DNA of 64,000 bases from Pseudomonas viridiflava (GCF_900590755.1 NZ_UUOC01000050.1:62001-126000); one strand, 5' to 3'; shown: positions 35,085 to 44,275, counted from the first letter of the stretch. A program made the numbers and translations. The notes: generated by a model not told the origin, from the letters alone.

Positions 35085-35267
35085 ATGAGCGCATCTCTGC
35101 GTAGCGTTGACGGTCAGGACGAAGCGGCGATTCTGCGTGAGATTCAGAGTGCGTTGCGCGACCTGCGTTTCGGGGCTGTGGAAATCACCGTGCACAACGC
35201 ACAGGTTGTACAGATCGAACGCAAAGAAAAGTTTCGTTTGCAGAATCCGGGTAACAAGCCGAGCTAA
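35085..35267 (+). CDS. oscA: Sulfur-starvation response protein OscA (YezD/DUF2292 family)
   Basis: 60-residue cytoplasmic protein; MSASLRSVDGQDEAAILREIQSALRDLRFGAVEITVHNAQVVQIERKEKFR is the full DUF2292 pattern. In pseudomonads this small gene lies next to the sulfate-binding-protein gene and is linked to growth with organosulfur or limited sulfate. The same position is seen here, 146 bp before sbp. ATG 35085 follows CAAGGAGC. The biochemical role is not known. Confidence 0.88.
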   Translation: MSASLRSVDGQDEAAILREIQSALRDLRFGAVEITVHNAQVVQIERKEKFRLQNPGNKPS

Positions 35268-35283
35268 CACCCCCCCCGATTTC

Positions 35284-35348
35284 TGTAGGAGCTGCCGAAG
35301 GCTGCGAACGGCCTTCAGATCTGTTCGCAGCCTTCGGCAGCTCCTACA
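35284..35348. repeat. REP palindrome, TGTAGGAGCTGCCGAAGG family
   Basis: Lies between oscA and sbp; may set their relative transcript levels. Confidence 0.88.
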
Positions 35349-35412
35349 AAAGCAGCAAACCAAAAATTAGAAAAAGCCAACAACACAACCAGATTTTCCA
35401 GGAGCTTGACCC

Positions 35413-36420
35413 ATGTCCATTCGCCGTTATGCGCTGGCCGCACTCGCCAGTGCCGTGTTTGCCGGTTCCGCTGTAGCCAAGGATTACGAGCTGTTGAACG
35501 TCTCGTACGACCCGACTCGTGAGCTGTATCAGGAATACAACGCAGAGTTCGTCAAGTTCTGGCAGAAAGATCACCCGGGTGACAAGGTCGACATCAAGCA
35601 ATCCCACGGTGGTTCGGGCAAGCAGGGCCGTTCGGTGATCGACGGTCTGCGCGCTGACGTGGTGACCCTGGCGCTGGCTGGCGACATCGACGAAATCGCC
35701 AAACTGGGCAAAACCCTTCCGGAAAACTGGCAGACCCGTCTGCCGGACGCCAGCACTCCTTACACCTCGACCATCGTGTTTCTAGTGCGCAAAGGCAATC
35801 CGAAAGGCATCAAGGACTGGGGCGACCTGATCAAGAAAGATGTTTCGGTCATCACGCCTAACCCGAAAACCTCTGGCGGCGCTCGCTGGAACTTCCTCGC
35901 GGCCTACGGCTACGGCCTGAAGACCGGCGGCAGCGAAGCCAAAGCCAATGAATACGTGAAAGAGCTATTCAAACACGTGCCTGTGCTGGACACCGGCGCT
36001 CGCGGTTCGACCATCACTTTCGTGAACAACGGTCAGGGCGATGTGCTGCTGGCGTGGGAAAACGAAGCCTTCCTGGCGCTGAAAGAAGACGGCGGCGCGG
36101 ACAAGTTCGACATCGTCGTACCTTCGCTGTCGATCCTGGCTGAGCCTCCTGTCGCTGTAGTCGACAAGAACGCCGAGAAGAAGGGCAACACCGAAATCGC
36201 GACGGCCTACCTGAAGCACCTGTACAGCAAGGAAGGTCAGGAAATCGCCGCTAAAAACTTCTACCGCCCGCGTGACGCTGAAGTCGCCGCCAAGTACGAG
36301 AAGCAGTTCCCTAAACTGAACCTGCTGACTATCGACAAAGACTTCGGTGGCTGGAAAACTGCGCAACCGAAATTCTTTAATGACGGCGGCGTGTTCGATC
36401 AGATTTACCAGGCGCAGTAA
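35413..36420 (+). CDS. sbp: Sulfate-binding periplasmic protein
   Basis: 335 residues. The signal peptide (MSIRRYALAALASAVFAGSAVAKDYELLNVSYDPTREL, cleavage near AVA-KDY) precedes the sulfate/thiosulfate-binding fold: QSHGGSGKQGRSVIDGL, DVVTLALAGDIDEIA, NPKTSGGARWNFLAAYGYGL, RGSTITFVNNGQGDVLLAWENEA. It captures sulfate (or thiosulfate) for the CysTWA importer, whose genes follow in order. CCAGGAG precedes ATG 35413. Confidence 0.96.
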   Translation: MSIRRYALAALASAVFAGSAVAKDYELLNVSYDPTRELYQEYNAEFVKFWQKDHPGDKVDIKQSHGGSGKQGRSVIDGLRADVVTLALAGDIDEIAKLGKTLPENWQTRLPDASTPYTSTIVFLVRKGNPKGIKDWGDLIKKDVSVITPNPKTSGGARWNFLAAYGYGLKTGGSEAKANEYVKELFKHVPVLDTGARGSTITFVNNGQGDVLLAWENEAFLALKEDGGADKFDIVVPSLSILAEPPVAVVDKNAEKKGNTEIATAYLKHLYSKEGQEIAAKNFYRPRDAEVAAKYEKQFPKLNLLTIDKDFGGWKTAQPKFFNDGGVFDQIYQAQ

Positions 36421-36452
36421 CACAGGCACTGGGGAACCCGTGGGACTGATTT

Positions 36453-36542
36453 GTGGGACCGGCTTCAGCCGGGAAGGGGTCGGTACATTCAACAGATGTG
36501 TATCGACTGAAATGCAGCCTTCCCGGCTAAAGCCGGTCCCAC
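36453..36542. repeat. REP palindrome, GTGGGACCGGCTTTAGCCGGGAAG family
   Basis: Between sbp and cysT. The arms are long and the centre is unmatched; the same family occurs at 51455-51544 and as a half at the left edge of the window. Confidence 0.85.
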
Positions 36543-36628
36543 AGGTCCCACGAGGCTGGCACCACAACACTCGCTGAACCATGAACCCGCACTCGTCTGC
36601 GGGTTCGGTGTGTTAACCAAGGACTTTT

Positions 36629-37450
36629 ATGTCGCGACGTATCTCCCCCGTCATACCCGGCTTCGGGCTGACGCTGGGCTACACCTTGGTGTACCTCAGT
36701 CTGATTGTGTTAATCCCGCTGGCGGCGATGTTCATCCATGCCGCGCAGCTGACCTGGGATCAATTCTGGGCAATCATCACCGCGCCGCGTGTGTTGGCGG
36801 CTCTGAAACTGAGTTTCAGCGCAGCGTTCTATGCCGCTGTCATCAACGGCATCATCGGCGTTCTTCTGGCCTGGGTGCTGGTGCGTTACACCTTCCCCGG
36901 CCGCAAGATCATTGATGCGATGATCGATTTGCCGTTCGCGCTGCCCACCGCAGTTGCCGGTATCGCCCTGACTGCGCTGTATGCGCCTAACGGGCTGGTC
37001 GGGCAATTCGCTGCGGATCTGGGCTTCAAAATCGCCTACACCCCGCTGGGCATCACCCTCGCGCTGACCTTCGTGACGCTGCCGTTCGTGGTGCGCACGG
37101 TGCAGCCGGTATTGGCGGATATTCCTCGTGAAGTCGAAGAAGCCGCTGCCTGCCTGGGTGCGCGTCCGCTGCAAGTGTTCCGTCACATCCTGGTACCTGC
37201 GTTGCTGCCTGCCTGGCTGACCGGTTTCGCCCTGGCCTTTGCCCGTGGCGTTGGTGAATACGGCTCGGTGATATTCATCGCTGGCAACATGCCGATGAAG
37301 ACCGAGATCCTGCCGCTGCTGATCATGGTCAAACTCGACCAGTACGATTACACCGGCGCGACGGCGATTGGCGTGATGATGCTGGTGGTTTCTTTCATCC
37401 TGTTGCTGCTGATCAACTTGCTGCAGCGGCGCATCGAAACCCCATCCTGA
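36629..37450 (+). CDS. cysT: Sulfate ABC transporter permease CysT
   Basis: 273 residues, inner-membrane CysTW-type permease with six helices and the EAA loop EEAAACLGARPLQVFRHILVPALLP. It pairs with CysW to form the sulfate/thiosulfate channel. It is the first membrane gene of cysTWA, followed by cysW after 13 bp. Confidence 0.95.
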   Translation: MSRRISPVIPGFGLTLGYTLVYLSLIVLIPLAAMFIHAAQLTWDQFWAIITAPRVLAALKLSFSAAFYAAVINGIIGVLLAWVLVRYTFPGRKIIDAMIDLPFALPTAVAGIALTALYAPNGLVGQFAADLGFKIAYTPLGITLALTFVTLPFVVRTVQPVLADIPREVEEAAACLGARPLQVFRHILVPALLPAWLTGFALAFARGVGEYGSVIFIAGNMPMKTEILPLLIMVKLDQYDYTGATAIGVMMLVVSFILLLLINLLQRRIETPS

Positions 37451-37463
37451 GGAGGCGCAGAAC

Positions 37464-38336
37464 ATGTCCCATTCATCTGTTTCAGCCGCCGCCTCAGCCA
37501 ACGCCGCCCGTCGTGGCAGCGCGGTGTCGCGCCGGATTCTGATCATCCTGTGCTGGCTGGTATTTCTGCTGTTCCTGGGTTTGCCGCTGTTTATCGTGGT
37601 GTCTCAGGGTTTGAAGAACGGCCTCGGCGCGTTCTTCACCGCGATCCTTGAGCCTGACGCGTTGTCGGCCCTCAAGCTGACGGTCATCGCCGTATTGATC
37701 TCGGTGCCGCTCAATCTGGTCTTCGGCGTCAGCGCCGCCTGGTGCGTGAGCAAATACTCATTCCGGGGCAAAAGCATCCTGGTGACGCTGATTGACTTGC
37801 CGTTCTCGGTCTCGCCGGTCATTGCCGGTCTGGTCTACGTGTTGATGTTTGGCGCCCAGGGCTTTTTCGGCCCGTGGTTGCAGGACCATGACATCCAGAT
37901 CGTGTTCGCGCTGCCGGGCATCATCCTGGCAACCATCTTCGTCACCGTGCCTTTCGTGGCCCGCGAACTGATCCCGCTGATGCAGGAGCAGGGCACTCAG
38001 GAAGAAGAGGCCGCGCGGCTGCTGGGCGCCAATGGCTGGCAGATGTTCTGGCATGTGACCGTGCCGAACATCAAGTGGGGCCTGATCTATGGCGTGGTGC
38101 TCTGTACGGCGCGGGCCATGGGTGAGTTCGGCGCGGTGTCGGTGGTGTCCGGGCACATTCGTGGCGTCACCAACACCCTGCCGCTGCACGTCGAAATTCT
38201 CTATAACGAGTACAACCACGTGGCAGCCTTTGCCGTGGCGAGCTTGTTGCTGATCCTTGCGCTGTTCATCCTGCTGCTCAAGCAGTGGAGCGAAGCGCGC
38301 ATTAACCGTCTGCGCCAAAGTGCGGCGGAGGAATAA
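37464..38336 (+). CDS. cysW: Sulfate ABC transporter permease CysW
   Basis: 290 residues, partner of CysT. A cytoplasmic N-terminus of about 25 residues is followed by six helices and the EAA loop QEEEAARLLGANGWQMFWHVTVPNIKW. The GGAGG site at 37451 overlaps the space after cysT, so the two are co-translated. cysA follows after 3 bp. Confidence 0.95.
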   Translation: MSHSSVSAAASANAARRGSAVSRRILIILCWLVFLLFLGLPLFIVVSQGLKNGLGAFFTAILEPDALSALKLTVIAVLISVPLNLVFGVSAAWCVSKYSFRGKSILVTLIDLPFSVSPVIAGLVYVLMFGAQGFFGPWLQDHDIQIVFALPGIILATIFVTVPFVARELIPLMQEQGTQEEEAARLLGANGWQMFWHVTVPNIKWGLIYGVVLCTARAMGEFGAVSVVSGHIRGVTNTLPLHVEILYNEYNHVAAFAVASLLLILALFILLLKQWSEARINRLRQSAAEE

Positions 38337-38339
38337 TTC

Positions 38340-39326
38340 ATGTCGATCGAAGTCCGTAATGTCAGCAAGAACTTCAATGCCTTCAAGGCCCTGAACAGCA
38401 TCAATCTGGACATCCAGAGTGGCGAGCTGGTGGCGTTGCTTGGCCCGTCCGGCTGCGGCAAGACCACGCTGCTGCGCATCATTGCCGGCCTGGAAACCCC
38501 GGATCAGGGCAGCATCGTCTTCCATGGCGAAGACGTCTCCGGCCATGACGTGCGTGATCGCAACGTTGGTTTCGTGTTCCAGCACTACGCGCTGTTCCGC
38601 CACATGACGGTGTTCGACAACGTCGCGTTCGGCCTGCGCATGAAGCCCAAAAGCCAACGCCCAAACGAAAGCCAGATCGCGGTCAAAGTCCACGAGCTGC
38701 TGAACATGGTGCAGCTGGATTGGTTGGCGGATCGCTATCCGGAGCAACTGTCGGGTGGTCAGCGTCAGCGTATCGCCCTGGCCCGCGCCCTGGCGGTCGA
38801 GCCTAAAGTGCTGCTGTTGGATGAGCCGTTCGGCGCGCTGGATGCCAAGGTGCGTAAAGAACTGCGTCGCTGGTTGGCGCGTCTGCACGAAGACATCAAC
38901 CTGACTTCGGTTTTCGTGACCCACGACCAGGAAGAAGCCATGGAGGTGGCCGACCGCATCGTGGTCATGAACAAGGGCGTGATCGAGCAGATCGGCTCGC
39001 CGGGCGAGGTGTATGAAAACCCCGCCAGCGACTTCGTTTATCACTTCCTCGGTGATTCAAATCGCCTGTCTGTGGGCGAAGAGCACGTACTGTTCCGCCC
39101 GCACGAAGTGTCGCTGTCACGCTCGGAGCTGGAAGACCACCACGCTGCGCAGGTGCGCGACATCCGGCCTTTGGGCGCGACCACCCGGATTACTTTGAAA
39201 GTGGAAGGCCAGAGCGAATTGATCGAAGCCGAAGTGGTGAAAGACCACGACAGCCTGACCGGTCTGGCCCGGGGCGAGACGCTGTTCTTCAAGCCGAAGG
39301 TCTGGCAGAAGATCGCGGGGGTTTAA
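38340..39326 (+). CDS. cysA: Sulfate ABC transporter ATPase CysA
   Basis: 328 residues, MalK-like subfamily. Walker A is GPSGCGKTT, the signature is LSGGQRQRIALARALA, Walker B is VLLLDEPFGALDAKV and the switch is VFVTHDQEEAME. The C-terminal 90 residues form a TOBE-type regulatory domain (FRPHEVSLSR, TTRITLKVEGQ). It powers sulfate import; expression in relatives is CysB-controlled and sulfur-starvation-induced. Confidence 0.96.
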   Translation: MSIEVRNVSKNFNAFKALNSINLDIQSGELVALLGPSGCGKTTLLRIIAGLETPDQGSIVFHGEDVSGHDVRDRNVGFVFQHYALFRHMTVFDNVAFGLRMKPKSQRPNESQIAVKVHELLNMVQLDWLADRYPEQLSGGQRQRIALARALAVEPKVLLLDEPFGALDAKVRKELRRWLARLHEDINLTSVFVTHDQEEAMEVADRIVVMNKGVIEQIGSPGEVYENPASDFVYHFLGDSNRLSVGEEHVLFRPHEVSLSRSELEDHHAAQVRDIRPLGATTRITLKVEGQSELIEAEVVKDHDSLTGLARGETLFFKPKVWQKIAGV

Positions 39327-39335
39327 ACCCAGTAT

Positions 39336-39423
39336 GTTGGAGCGAGGCTTGCCCGCGAATCAGGCACCGCAGTCTCGCAGGTTAACCGCGTAATCGTTCT
39401 TCGCGGGCAAGCCTCGCTCCAAC
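39336..39423. repeat. REP pair, GTTGGAGCGAGGCTTGCCCGCGAA family, head-in
   Basis: Between cysA and the convergent Mpo1-like gene. Arms perfect over 24 bp, as at 6088 and 54465. Confidence 0.9.
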
Positions 39424-39426
39424 AGA

Positions 39427-39951
39427 TCAAACCACCGGCTTCAAATCCCGCTTGTGAACCACCCCCACCCGCGCTTCGATCGCATGCTGCAACGGCTTGC
39501 GCATCCCCATCAGAAACGCCAGTTCCGCCACCACGAACAGCGGCCCGATGATTAATCCTGAAACATCATCGATGAACGCCGGCTTGCGACCTTCGTAATA
39601 ATGGCCGACGAACTGGATGATCCAGCCCAATACAAACAAACCAACGCCCGCACTTAGCCAGACCATGGTCGCCTGTTGTGCGAGCACTGCACCCGCCCAC
39701 AGACACAAACCCAGCAACACGCCCATCAGCACGCCGAACGGCCGATCAAGGCGCAGATAGAAGACCACGGAAGCTACGGCAACCAGCGCAGCGGGGGAGA
39801 CCCACAGCCCGCCCAGCATCCAGCCGGGGCGTGACAGCAGCACGGCGACGGCCACGACTATCAGCGGAATGCCGACGAAGTGGGTGATGATATTGCGCGA
39901 ATCACGGTGGTAAGCCGCGTATTGGCTGAGGTAGTCGGTGAGGTTTTTCAT
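39427..39951 (-). CDS. Mpo1/YGL010w-like (DUF962) membrane protein
   Basis: 174 residues with four hydrophobic segments. N-terminal YAAYHRDSRNIITHFVGIPLI and central WIIQFVGHYYEGRKPAFID carry the HxxxD/N and HxxxEGRKPA motifs of the family. Yeast Mpo1 is an iron-dependent dioxygenase that removes one carbon from 2-hydroxy fatty acids; bacterial members are assumed related but untested. ATG 39951 follows AGAGGAA. Convergent with cysA. Confidence 0.85.
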   Translation of the reverse strand: MKNLTDYLSQYAAYHRDSRNIITHFVGIPLIVVAVAVLLSRPGWMLGGLWVSPAALVAVASVVFYLRLDRPFGVLMGVLLGLCLWAGAVLAQQATMVWLSAGVGLFVLGWIIQFVGHYYEGRKPAFIDDVSGLIIGPLFVVAELAFLMGMRKPLQHAIEARVGVVHKRDLKPVV

Positions 39952-40034
39952 TATTATTCCTCTTTGGGTGATAAACGATTCTGCTACGGTTTCGTCTTGA
40001 AAGGGATTCGATTCACGATAAAAGGAAGCAAAAC

Positions 40035-40745
40035 ATGACAACTGGAGCTGCATGGCGGTCGCGGCTGATGAACGATTACTGGTTCTCGCATCTGCAGGCT
40101 GACTTGCAGGATAGCCTGCTGGACGCCGCCCGCCAGACCCGTCGGACCCCGGGCAAATTATTGTTCCAGAAGGGCGATGCGCCTTGTGGGTTCTACGCCC
40201 TGCTGGAAGGCTCTGTACGTTTGGGGCCTGCCAGTGATCAGCGTCTTGCGCCACGGGTTGAACAAATTCGTACACCGTACTGGTTCGGAGAAGTCTCGTT
40301 ATTCGACGGCATGCCGCGTCGGTTCGACGTTTACTCCATGGAGCAGAGTATTTTTCTCCACGTCCCCCAGGTGGCGATTGACCAGATAGTGGAGAGAAAA
40401 CCGGTCCACCTGCGCGCGTTTGCCAGCTTGCTCAGCGTCAAGCTGGGCATCGATTTATTGCACCCGGACCGCATCGCCCTGTTGCCCCCCAAAGCCCGTG
40501 TTGCCTGGCGGTTGCTGATGTTGGCCGAGGGTTATGGTCACTTGAGTCATGCCCGGCGCTTGATCACGCTGGACGAAATTCAATCAGTGCGCACCACGGG
40601 CCTGGCACGTGCGGAGCTGCTGGACGTGTTGCAGGATCTGCATCAGCGCAAGATCGTGCGGCTGGGGGATGAGCAGCTGGAAGTCTTCGATGTGTTCAAA
40701 TTGCACAAGGCGGCCAGCGTCAAGCGCGCCAAGTCGTTATGCTGA
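40035..40745 (+). CDS. Crp/Fnr-family transcriptional regulator
   Basis: 236 residues. A cyclic-nucleotide-binding-like beta-roll (about 20-140: FSHLQADLQDSLLDAA, GKLLFQKGDAPCGFYALLEGSVRLG, WFGEVSLFDGMPRRFDVYS) precedes a winged HTH (about 165-225, with ITLDEIQSVRTTGLARAELLDVLQDLHQRKIVRLGDEQLEV). No cysteine cluster typical of Fnr is seen. The effector is unknown. ATG 40035 follows AAAGGAAG. An orphan response regulator begins 24 bp later, so they may share a transcript. Confidence 0.88.
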   Translation: MTTGAAWRSRLMNDYWFSHLQADLQDSLLDAARQTRRTPGKLLFQKGDAPCGFYALLEGSVRLGPASDQRLAPRVEQIRTPYWFGEVSLFDGMPRRFDVYSMEQSIFLHVPQVAIDQIVERKPVHLRAFASLLSVKLGIDLLHPDRIALLPPKARVAWRLLMLAEGYGHLSHARRLITLDEIQSVRTTGLARAELLDVLQDLHQRKIVRLGDEQLEVFDVFKLHKAASVKRAKSLC

Positions 40746-40769
40746 GGGCCTGAATAATCGAGGTGAGTC

Positions 40770-41450
40770 ATGCGGCTGCTGCTAGTGGAATACGATGCCA
40801 GGACGGCCAGAGAGATGGCCGATGGCTTTGCCCAGTCAGGTTTTGCGCTGGACGTGGCGCTTAACGGGCTCGACGGTCGCCATTTTGTCGAAGAGCAAAA
40901 CTACGACCTGATCATCCTCGACGTGATGCTGCCCGGCCTCAATTGCTGGCAATTGCTGCAACTGATCCGCCAGCGAGGCGCGACCCCGGTGTTGTTCCTG
41001 ACCGCGCCGGACGCCATCGAGGACCGGCTTCGTGGCCTTGAGCTTGGGGTGGATGACTACCTGCTCAAGCCGTTCAGCTTCGATGAATTGCTCGGCCGGG
41101 TGCGCAAACTGTTGCGCCGCGGCCCGACCGGCGATGCCGCCAGCATCAGCATTGCCGACCTGGAAATCGACATGGTTCTGCAGCGTGTTAGCCGAGGCGG
41201 GCAGCGCATCTCCATGGGTGAAAAAGAATTCGCTCTGCTGCAATGGCTCGCCAGCCGTCAGGGTGAAGTCCTCAGCCGCGCGCAGATCGCCGCTCAGGTT
41301 TTCGACAACGACCCCCGCCCGGTCGAAGTCGCCATCCACCGCCTGCGTTCGAAAATCGACGAACGCTACCTGCCCAAGCTGATTCATGACGTTGGCGATG
41401 ACAGCTATCAGTTGGCGCTGCTGGAAGATGAGGCGTTTGATTTGCGTTGA
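40770..41450 (+). CDS. OmpR-family response regulator, no adjacent kinase
   Basis: 226 residues. Receiver domain (1-115) with phospho-acceptor D in LIILDVMLPGLN and the Lys of LLKPFSF; winged-helix domain (about 130-222) with RVSRGGQRISMGEKEFALLQWLASRQGEVLSR. The N-terminal acidic pair is EYD (LLVEYDART) where most have EDD, so one acidic ligand of the metal is replaced by Tyr. No histidine kinase gene lies beside it. The GAGGTGAG site is 5 bp before ATG 40770. Confidence 0.9.
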   Translation: MRLLLVEYDARTAREMADGFAQSGFALDVALNGLDGRHFVEEQNYDLIILDVMLPGLNCWQLLQLIRQRGATPVLFLTAPDAIEDRLRGLELGVDDYLLKPFSFDELLGRVRKLLRRGPTGDAASISIADLEIDMVLQRVSRGGQRISMGEKEFALLQWLASRQGEVLSRAQIAAQVFDNDPRPVEVAIHRLRSKIDERYLPKLIHDVGDDSYQLALLEDEAFDLR

Positions 41451-41464
41451 ATGCAACACGCCTC

Positions 41465-41575
41465 TGTAGGAGTGAGCTTGCTCGCGATCGGCTGCGAAGC
41501 AGTCGTAAAAAATGCGGAATTCATCACCGTAGGAAAGTCGTTCCGACTTTATCGCGAGCAAGCTCACTCCTACAG
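41465..41575. repeat. REP palindrome, TGTAGGAGTGAGCTTGCTCGCG family
   Basis: Nearly identical to 2103-2212, including the two internal hairpins, which implies recent spread or gene conversion. Confidence 0.88.
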
Positions 41576-41605
41576 TTCGAGGTGTGCCTGAATAAACTCA
41601 GGACC

Positions 41606-41696
41606 TGTAGGAGCTCACCGAGGCGACGAGGCCAGCGATGGCGGTGTGTCAGACAAACCGCCATCGCTGCCTCGCGGTGCTCGTGAGCTCCTACAG
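41606..41696. repeat. REP-like palindrome, TGTAGGAGCTCACCGAGGCGACGAGG variant
   Basis: Arms CTGTAGGAGCTCACCGAGGC and the inverse CGGTGCTCGTGAGCTCCTACAG around an inner dyad AGCGATGGCGGT/ACCGCCATCGCT. A different arm sequence from the other families in the window. Confidence 0.75.
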
Positions 41697-41735
41697 AATC
41701 GAGGTGTGTCTGCCAAATAGGTGACTGCTTGGTCA

Positions 41736-41877
41736 TTAGTCGTCGTATGACGTAGCGCTAGACGCTCTCCCGCCAAAATCCCCAAATCACCCCATATCCA
41801 ATGGTCTAACCCCACTCTCATCCCATTGACAGTGTTACAAGGTGTGTCTATAAATCGCTAAGTCATACGATGACTAG
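41736..41877. promoter_or_regulatory. Pair of inverted operator-like repeats before the MFS gene
   Basis: TTAGTCGTCGTATGACGTAG at 41736 and TAAGTCATACGATGACTAG at 41859 are near-inverse copies. The second has the perfect dyad GTCAT-ACG-ATGAC. They lie about 225 and 100 bp upstream of the transporter and resemble sites of FadR-type GntR repressors of sugar-acid genes. No cognate regulator is in the neighbourhood. Confidence 0.45.
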
Positions 41878-41977
41878 GCGAATTCCTGATTTTTGCAACC
41901 GCAAAACTAATACAAAGAGTTACTGCCGGAGAGCTAGCCGCCCGCTCCAATAAAACCAATAACAATAAGGTGAAGAG

Positions 41978-43285
41978 ATGAAGATAAAAGGGATTCGCTG
42001 GTGGATGGTGGGACTGGTTACGGCTGGTCTGATCGTCAACTACCTCGCGCGCAACACGCTGTCAGTGGCCGCGCCGACGCTCATGAGCGAACTGAGCATC
42101 AGCACCGAGCAGTATTCGCACATCGTCGTCGCCTGGCAGGTTTGCTATGCGCTGATGCAACCGGTTGCCGGGTACATCATCGATGCCATCGGCACCAAGA
42201 TGGGCTTCGCGATTTTCGCCGTGGCCTGGTCCGCAGCCTGCGCCGCAGCAGCCTTCGCTACTGGCTGGCAGAGCCTGGCGATTTTCCGGGGCATGCTCGG
42301 CCTGACCGAAGCAGCGGGCCTGCCCGCTGGCGTCAAGGCCACCACCGAGTGGTTCCCCGCCAAAGAGCGTTCGGTGGCCATTGGCTGGTTCAACATCGGC
42401 TCTTCAGTGGGCGCGCTGTTGGCCCCGCCTTTGGTGGTCTGGGCAATTCTGCAAAGCGGCTGGGAGCTGGCGTTTCTGATTGTCGGCGGCCTGGGCATCG
42501 TCTGGAGCGGCTTGTGGTTGGTGCTTTATAAGCACCCTCGCGACCAGAAACGCCTGAGCGACACCGAGCGCGATTACATCCTCAGCGGCCAGGAAGCTCA
42601 TCTCAAAGATGTACCGACGCAGAAGGGCAGCTGGAAGAAAATCATCACCAGCCGCAATTTCTACGCGATCGCCTCGGCGCGGATTCTCTCCGAGCCCGCC
42701 TGGCAGACCTTCAACGCCTGGATCCCGCTGTACCTGATGACCGAGCGACACATGAACATCAAGGAAATCGCCATGTTCGCCTGGCTACCGTTTCTGGCGG
42801 CGGATATTGGCTGCGTACTGGGTGGCTACCTGAGCCCGTTCTTCCACAAATACTGCAAAGTGTCGCTGTTCACCTCACGCAAACTGGTACTGCTGTTCGG
42901 CGCGTCGTGCATGATCGGCCCGGCTTGCATTGGCTTGGTCGATAGCCCTTACACCGCCATTGCCTTGCTCTGTGTGGGTGGCTTTGCCCACCAGACGCTG
43001 TCCGGCGCGCTGTATTCGATTACCTCCGACTCATTCGGCAAAAACGAAGTGGCCACTGCGACCGGCATGGGCGGCATGTTTGGCTACCTGGGCGCAGCGG
43101 CCTTCACCCTGGTGTTTGGCGTGCTGGTGACCAAAATCGGCTACAGCCCGCTGTTCGTCGTGTTGGCCGTGTTCGACATCGTGGCTGCCATCGTGGTCTG
43201 GAACGTGGCGAGGGAATTGCCGAAGCAGCCGTTGCCTGTTGAGACCGTTCATCCGGAAGGAGCGCCGTTGTTACCCACTGCCTGA
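41978..43285 (+). CDS. MFS transporter, anion:cation symporter (sugar-acid) type
   Basis: 435 residues with 12 predicted helices in two bundles. The N-terminal NYLARNTLSVAAPTLMSEL and the signature RGMLGLTEAAGLPAGVKATTEWFPAKERSVAIG are typical of the ACS family (GudP, ExuT, LgoT). Substrate is probably a hexonate, hexuronate or related organic anion; it cannot be fixed from sequence. ATG 41978 follows AAGGTGA. No enzyme gene is attached, so the partner pathway is unknown. Confidence 0.9.
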   Translation: MKIKGIRWWMVGLVTAGLIVNYLARNTLSVAAPTLMSELSISTEQYSHIVVAWQVCYALMQPVAGYIIDAIGTKMGFAIFAVAWSAACAAAAFATGWQSLAIFRGMLGLTEAAGLPAGVKATTEWFPAKERSVAIGWFNIGSSVGALLAPPLVVWAILQSGWELAFLIVGGLGIVWSGLWLVLYKHPRDQKRLSDTERDYILSGQEAHLKDVPTQKGSWKKIITSRNFYAIASARILSEPAWQTFNAWIPLYLMTERHMNIKEIAMFAWLPFLAADIGCVLGGYLSPFFHKYCKVSLFTSRKLVLLFGASCMIGPACIGLVDSPYTAIALLCVGGFAHQTLSGALYSITSDSFGKNEVATATGMGGMFGYLGAAAFTLVFGVLVTKIGYSPLFVVLAVFDIVAAIVVWNVARELPKQPLPVETVHPEGAPLLPTA

Positions 43286-43293
43286 TCTGGATC

Positions 43294-43369
43294 TGTAGGA
43301 GCTGCCGAAGGCTGCGAACAGCGGTGTTATCAGACATACCGATTTCGTAGCCTTCGGCAGCTCCTATAG
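43294..43369. repeat. REP palindrome, TGTAGGAGCTGCCGAAGG family
   Basis: Immediately downstream of the MFS gene. The right arm has a few mismatches (TTCGTAGCC). Confidence 0.85.
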
Positions 43370-43599
43370 GTCAGCGTCGCGTTTTTGTAACAAACATTCA
43401 GTACCTTAAATCGTGCCCACTGAAAGGCGGGCAAACACAGCAGTTTTTTATCGGGGTTGTTCCTTAGGCAGGGGACAGCCCCTTTTTTTGGTCTGTATAT
43501 TCAATTTAGCTATTGATTGATAGCTTCTTATTCCTTAGTGAATCTAGTCCGCGTCCTTATACTTGGCCTCATGAACGCAACATGCAGGAGGCTAACCCC

Positions 43600-44181
43600 A
43601 TGCATAACGAGTCGATCCGCTATCTGATCGTGCCAGGCTGGCAAGGGTCGGGCGATGAGCATTGGCAAACCCACTGGCAGAACAGCTTGCCCAACAGCTC
43701 GCGCGTGGAGCAGGCCGACTGGTTCAAGCCGCGCCTGGAAGACTGGGTGGGCGAGCTGCAACGCACTATTTCAGCGGAGCGCACGCCGGTGATCCTCATC
43801 GCCCACAGCCTGGGCTGCATCACCGTCGCCCATTGGGCGCGGCTCGCTCCACTGGAGTCGCTGCGTCAGGTGCAAGGTGCTTTGCTGGTCGCGCCTGCCG
43901 ACGTGGAACGCCCGAACTGCTCGCCGGCCTTGCGCAACTTTGCGCCGATCCCGAAAGACTTGTTGCCGTTCCCGACCCAGATCGTCACCTCGGATAACGA
44001 CGCGGCCGTCAGCACCCAGCGCGCCATGGAAATGGCCCGTGACTGGGGGGCCGAAACCGGCATTCTCAGCCAGGCCGGGCATATCAACGTCAAGTCCGGG
44101 CACCGCCGTTGGGAGCAGGGCTTCGCCTACCTGTATCGCCTGCAAAGCCGAATGGAACACCACGCCCGGCGTCGCGCATGA
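43600..44181 (+). CDS. RBBP9/YdeN-family alpha/beta hydrolase
   Basis: 193 residues. Serine hydrolase with the nucleophile elbow AHSLGC (Ser in ILIAHSLGCITVAHW), Asp in TSDNDAAVS and catalytic His in QAGHINVKSGHRRWEQG, the RBBP9 pattern GWQGSGDEHWQTHW near the N-terminus. Substrate not known. ATG 43600 follows AGGAGG; an in-frame start at 43513 lacks a site. Confidence 0.88.
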   Translation: MHNESIRYLIVPGWQGSGDEHWQTHWQNSLPNSSRVEQADWFKPRLEDWVGELQRTISAERTPVILIAHSLGCITVAHWARLAPLESLRQVQGALLVAPADVERPNCSPALRNFAPIPKDLLPFPTQIVTSDNDAAVSTQRAMEMARDWGAETGILSQAGHINVKSGHRRWEQGFAYLYRLQSRMEHHARRRA

Positions 44182-44275
44182 ATTCATCCGGCGCGGAGTG
44201 CTCCGCGCTTGCTAACCAGATCCTGTTTTTTCTTTAACGTTTGAGCCGTCGCAAGGGTTCAGGCGGGAGTTTGCC

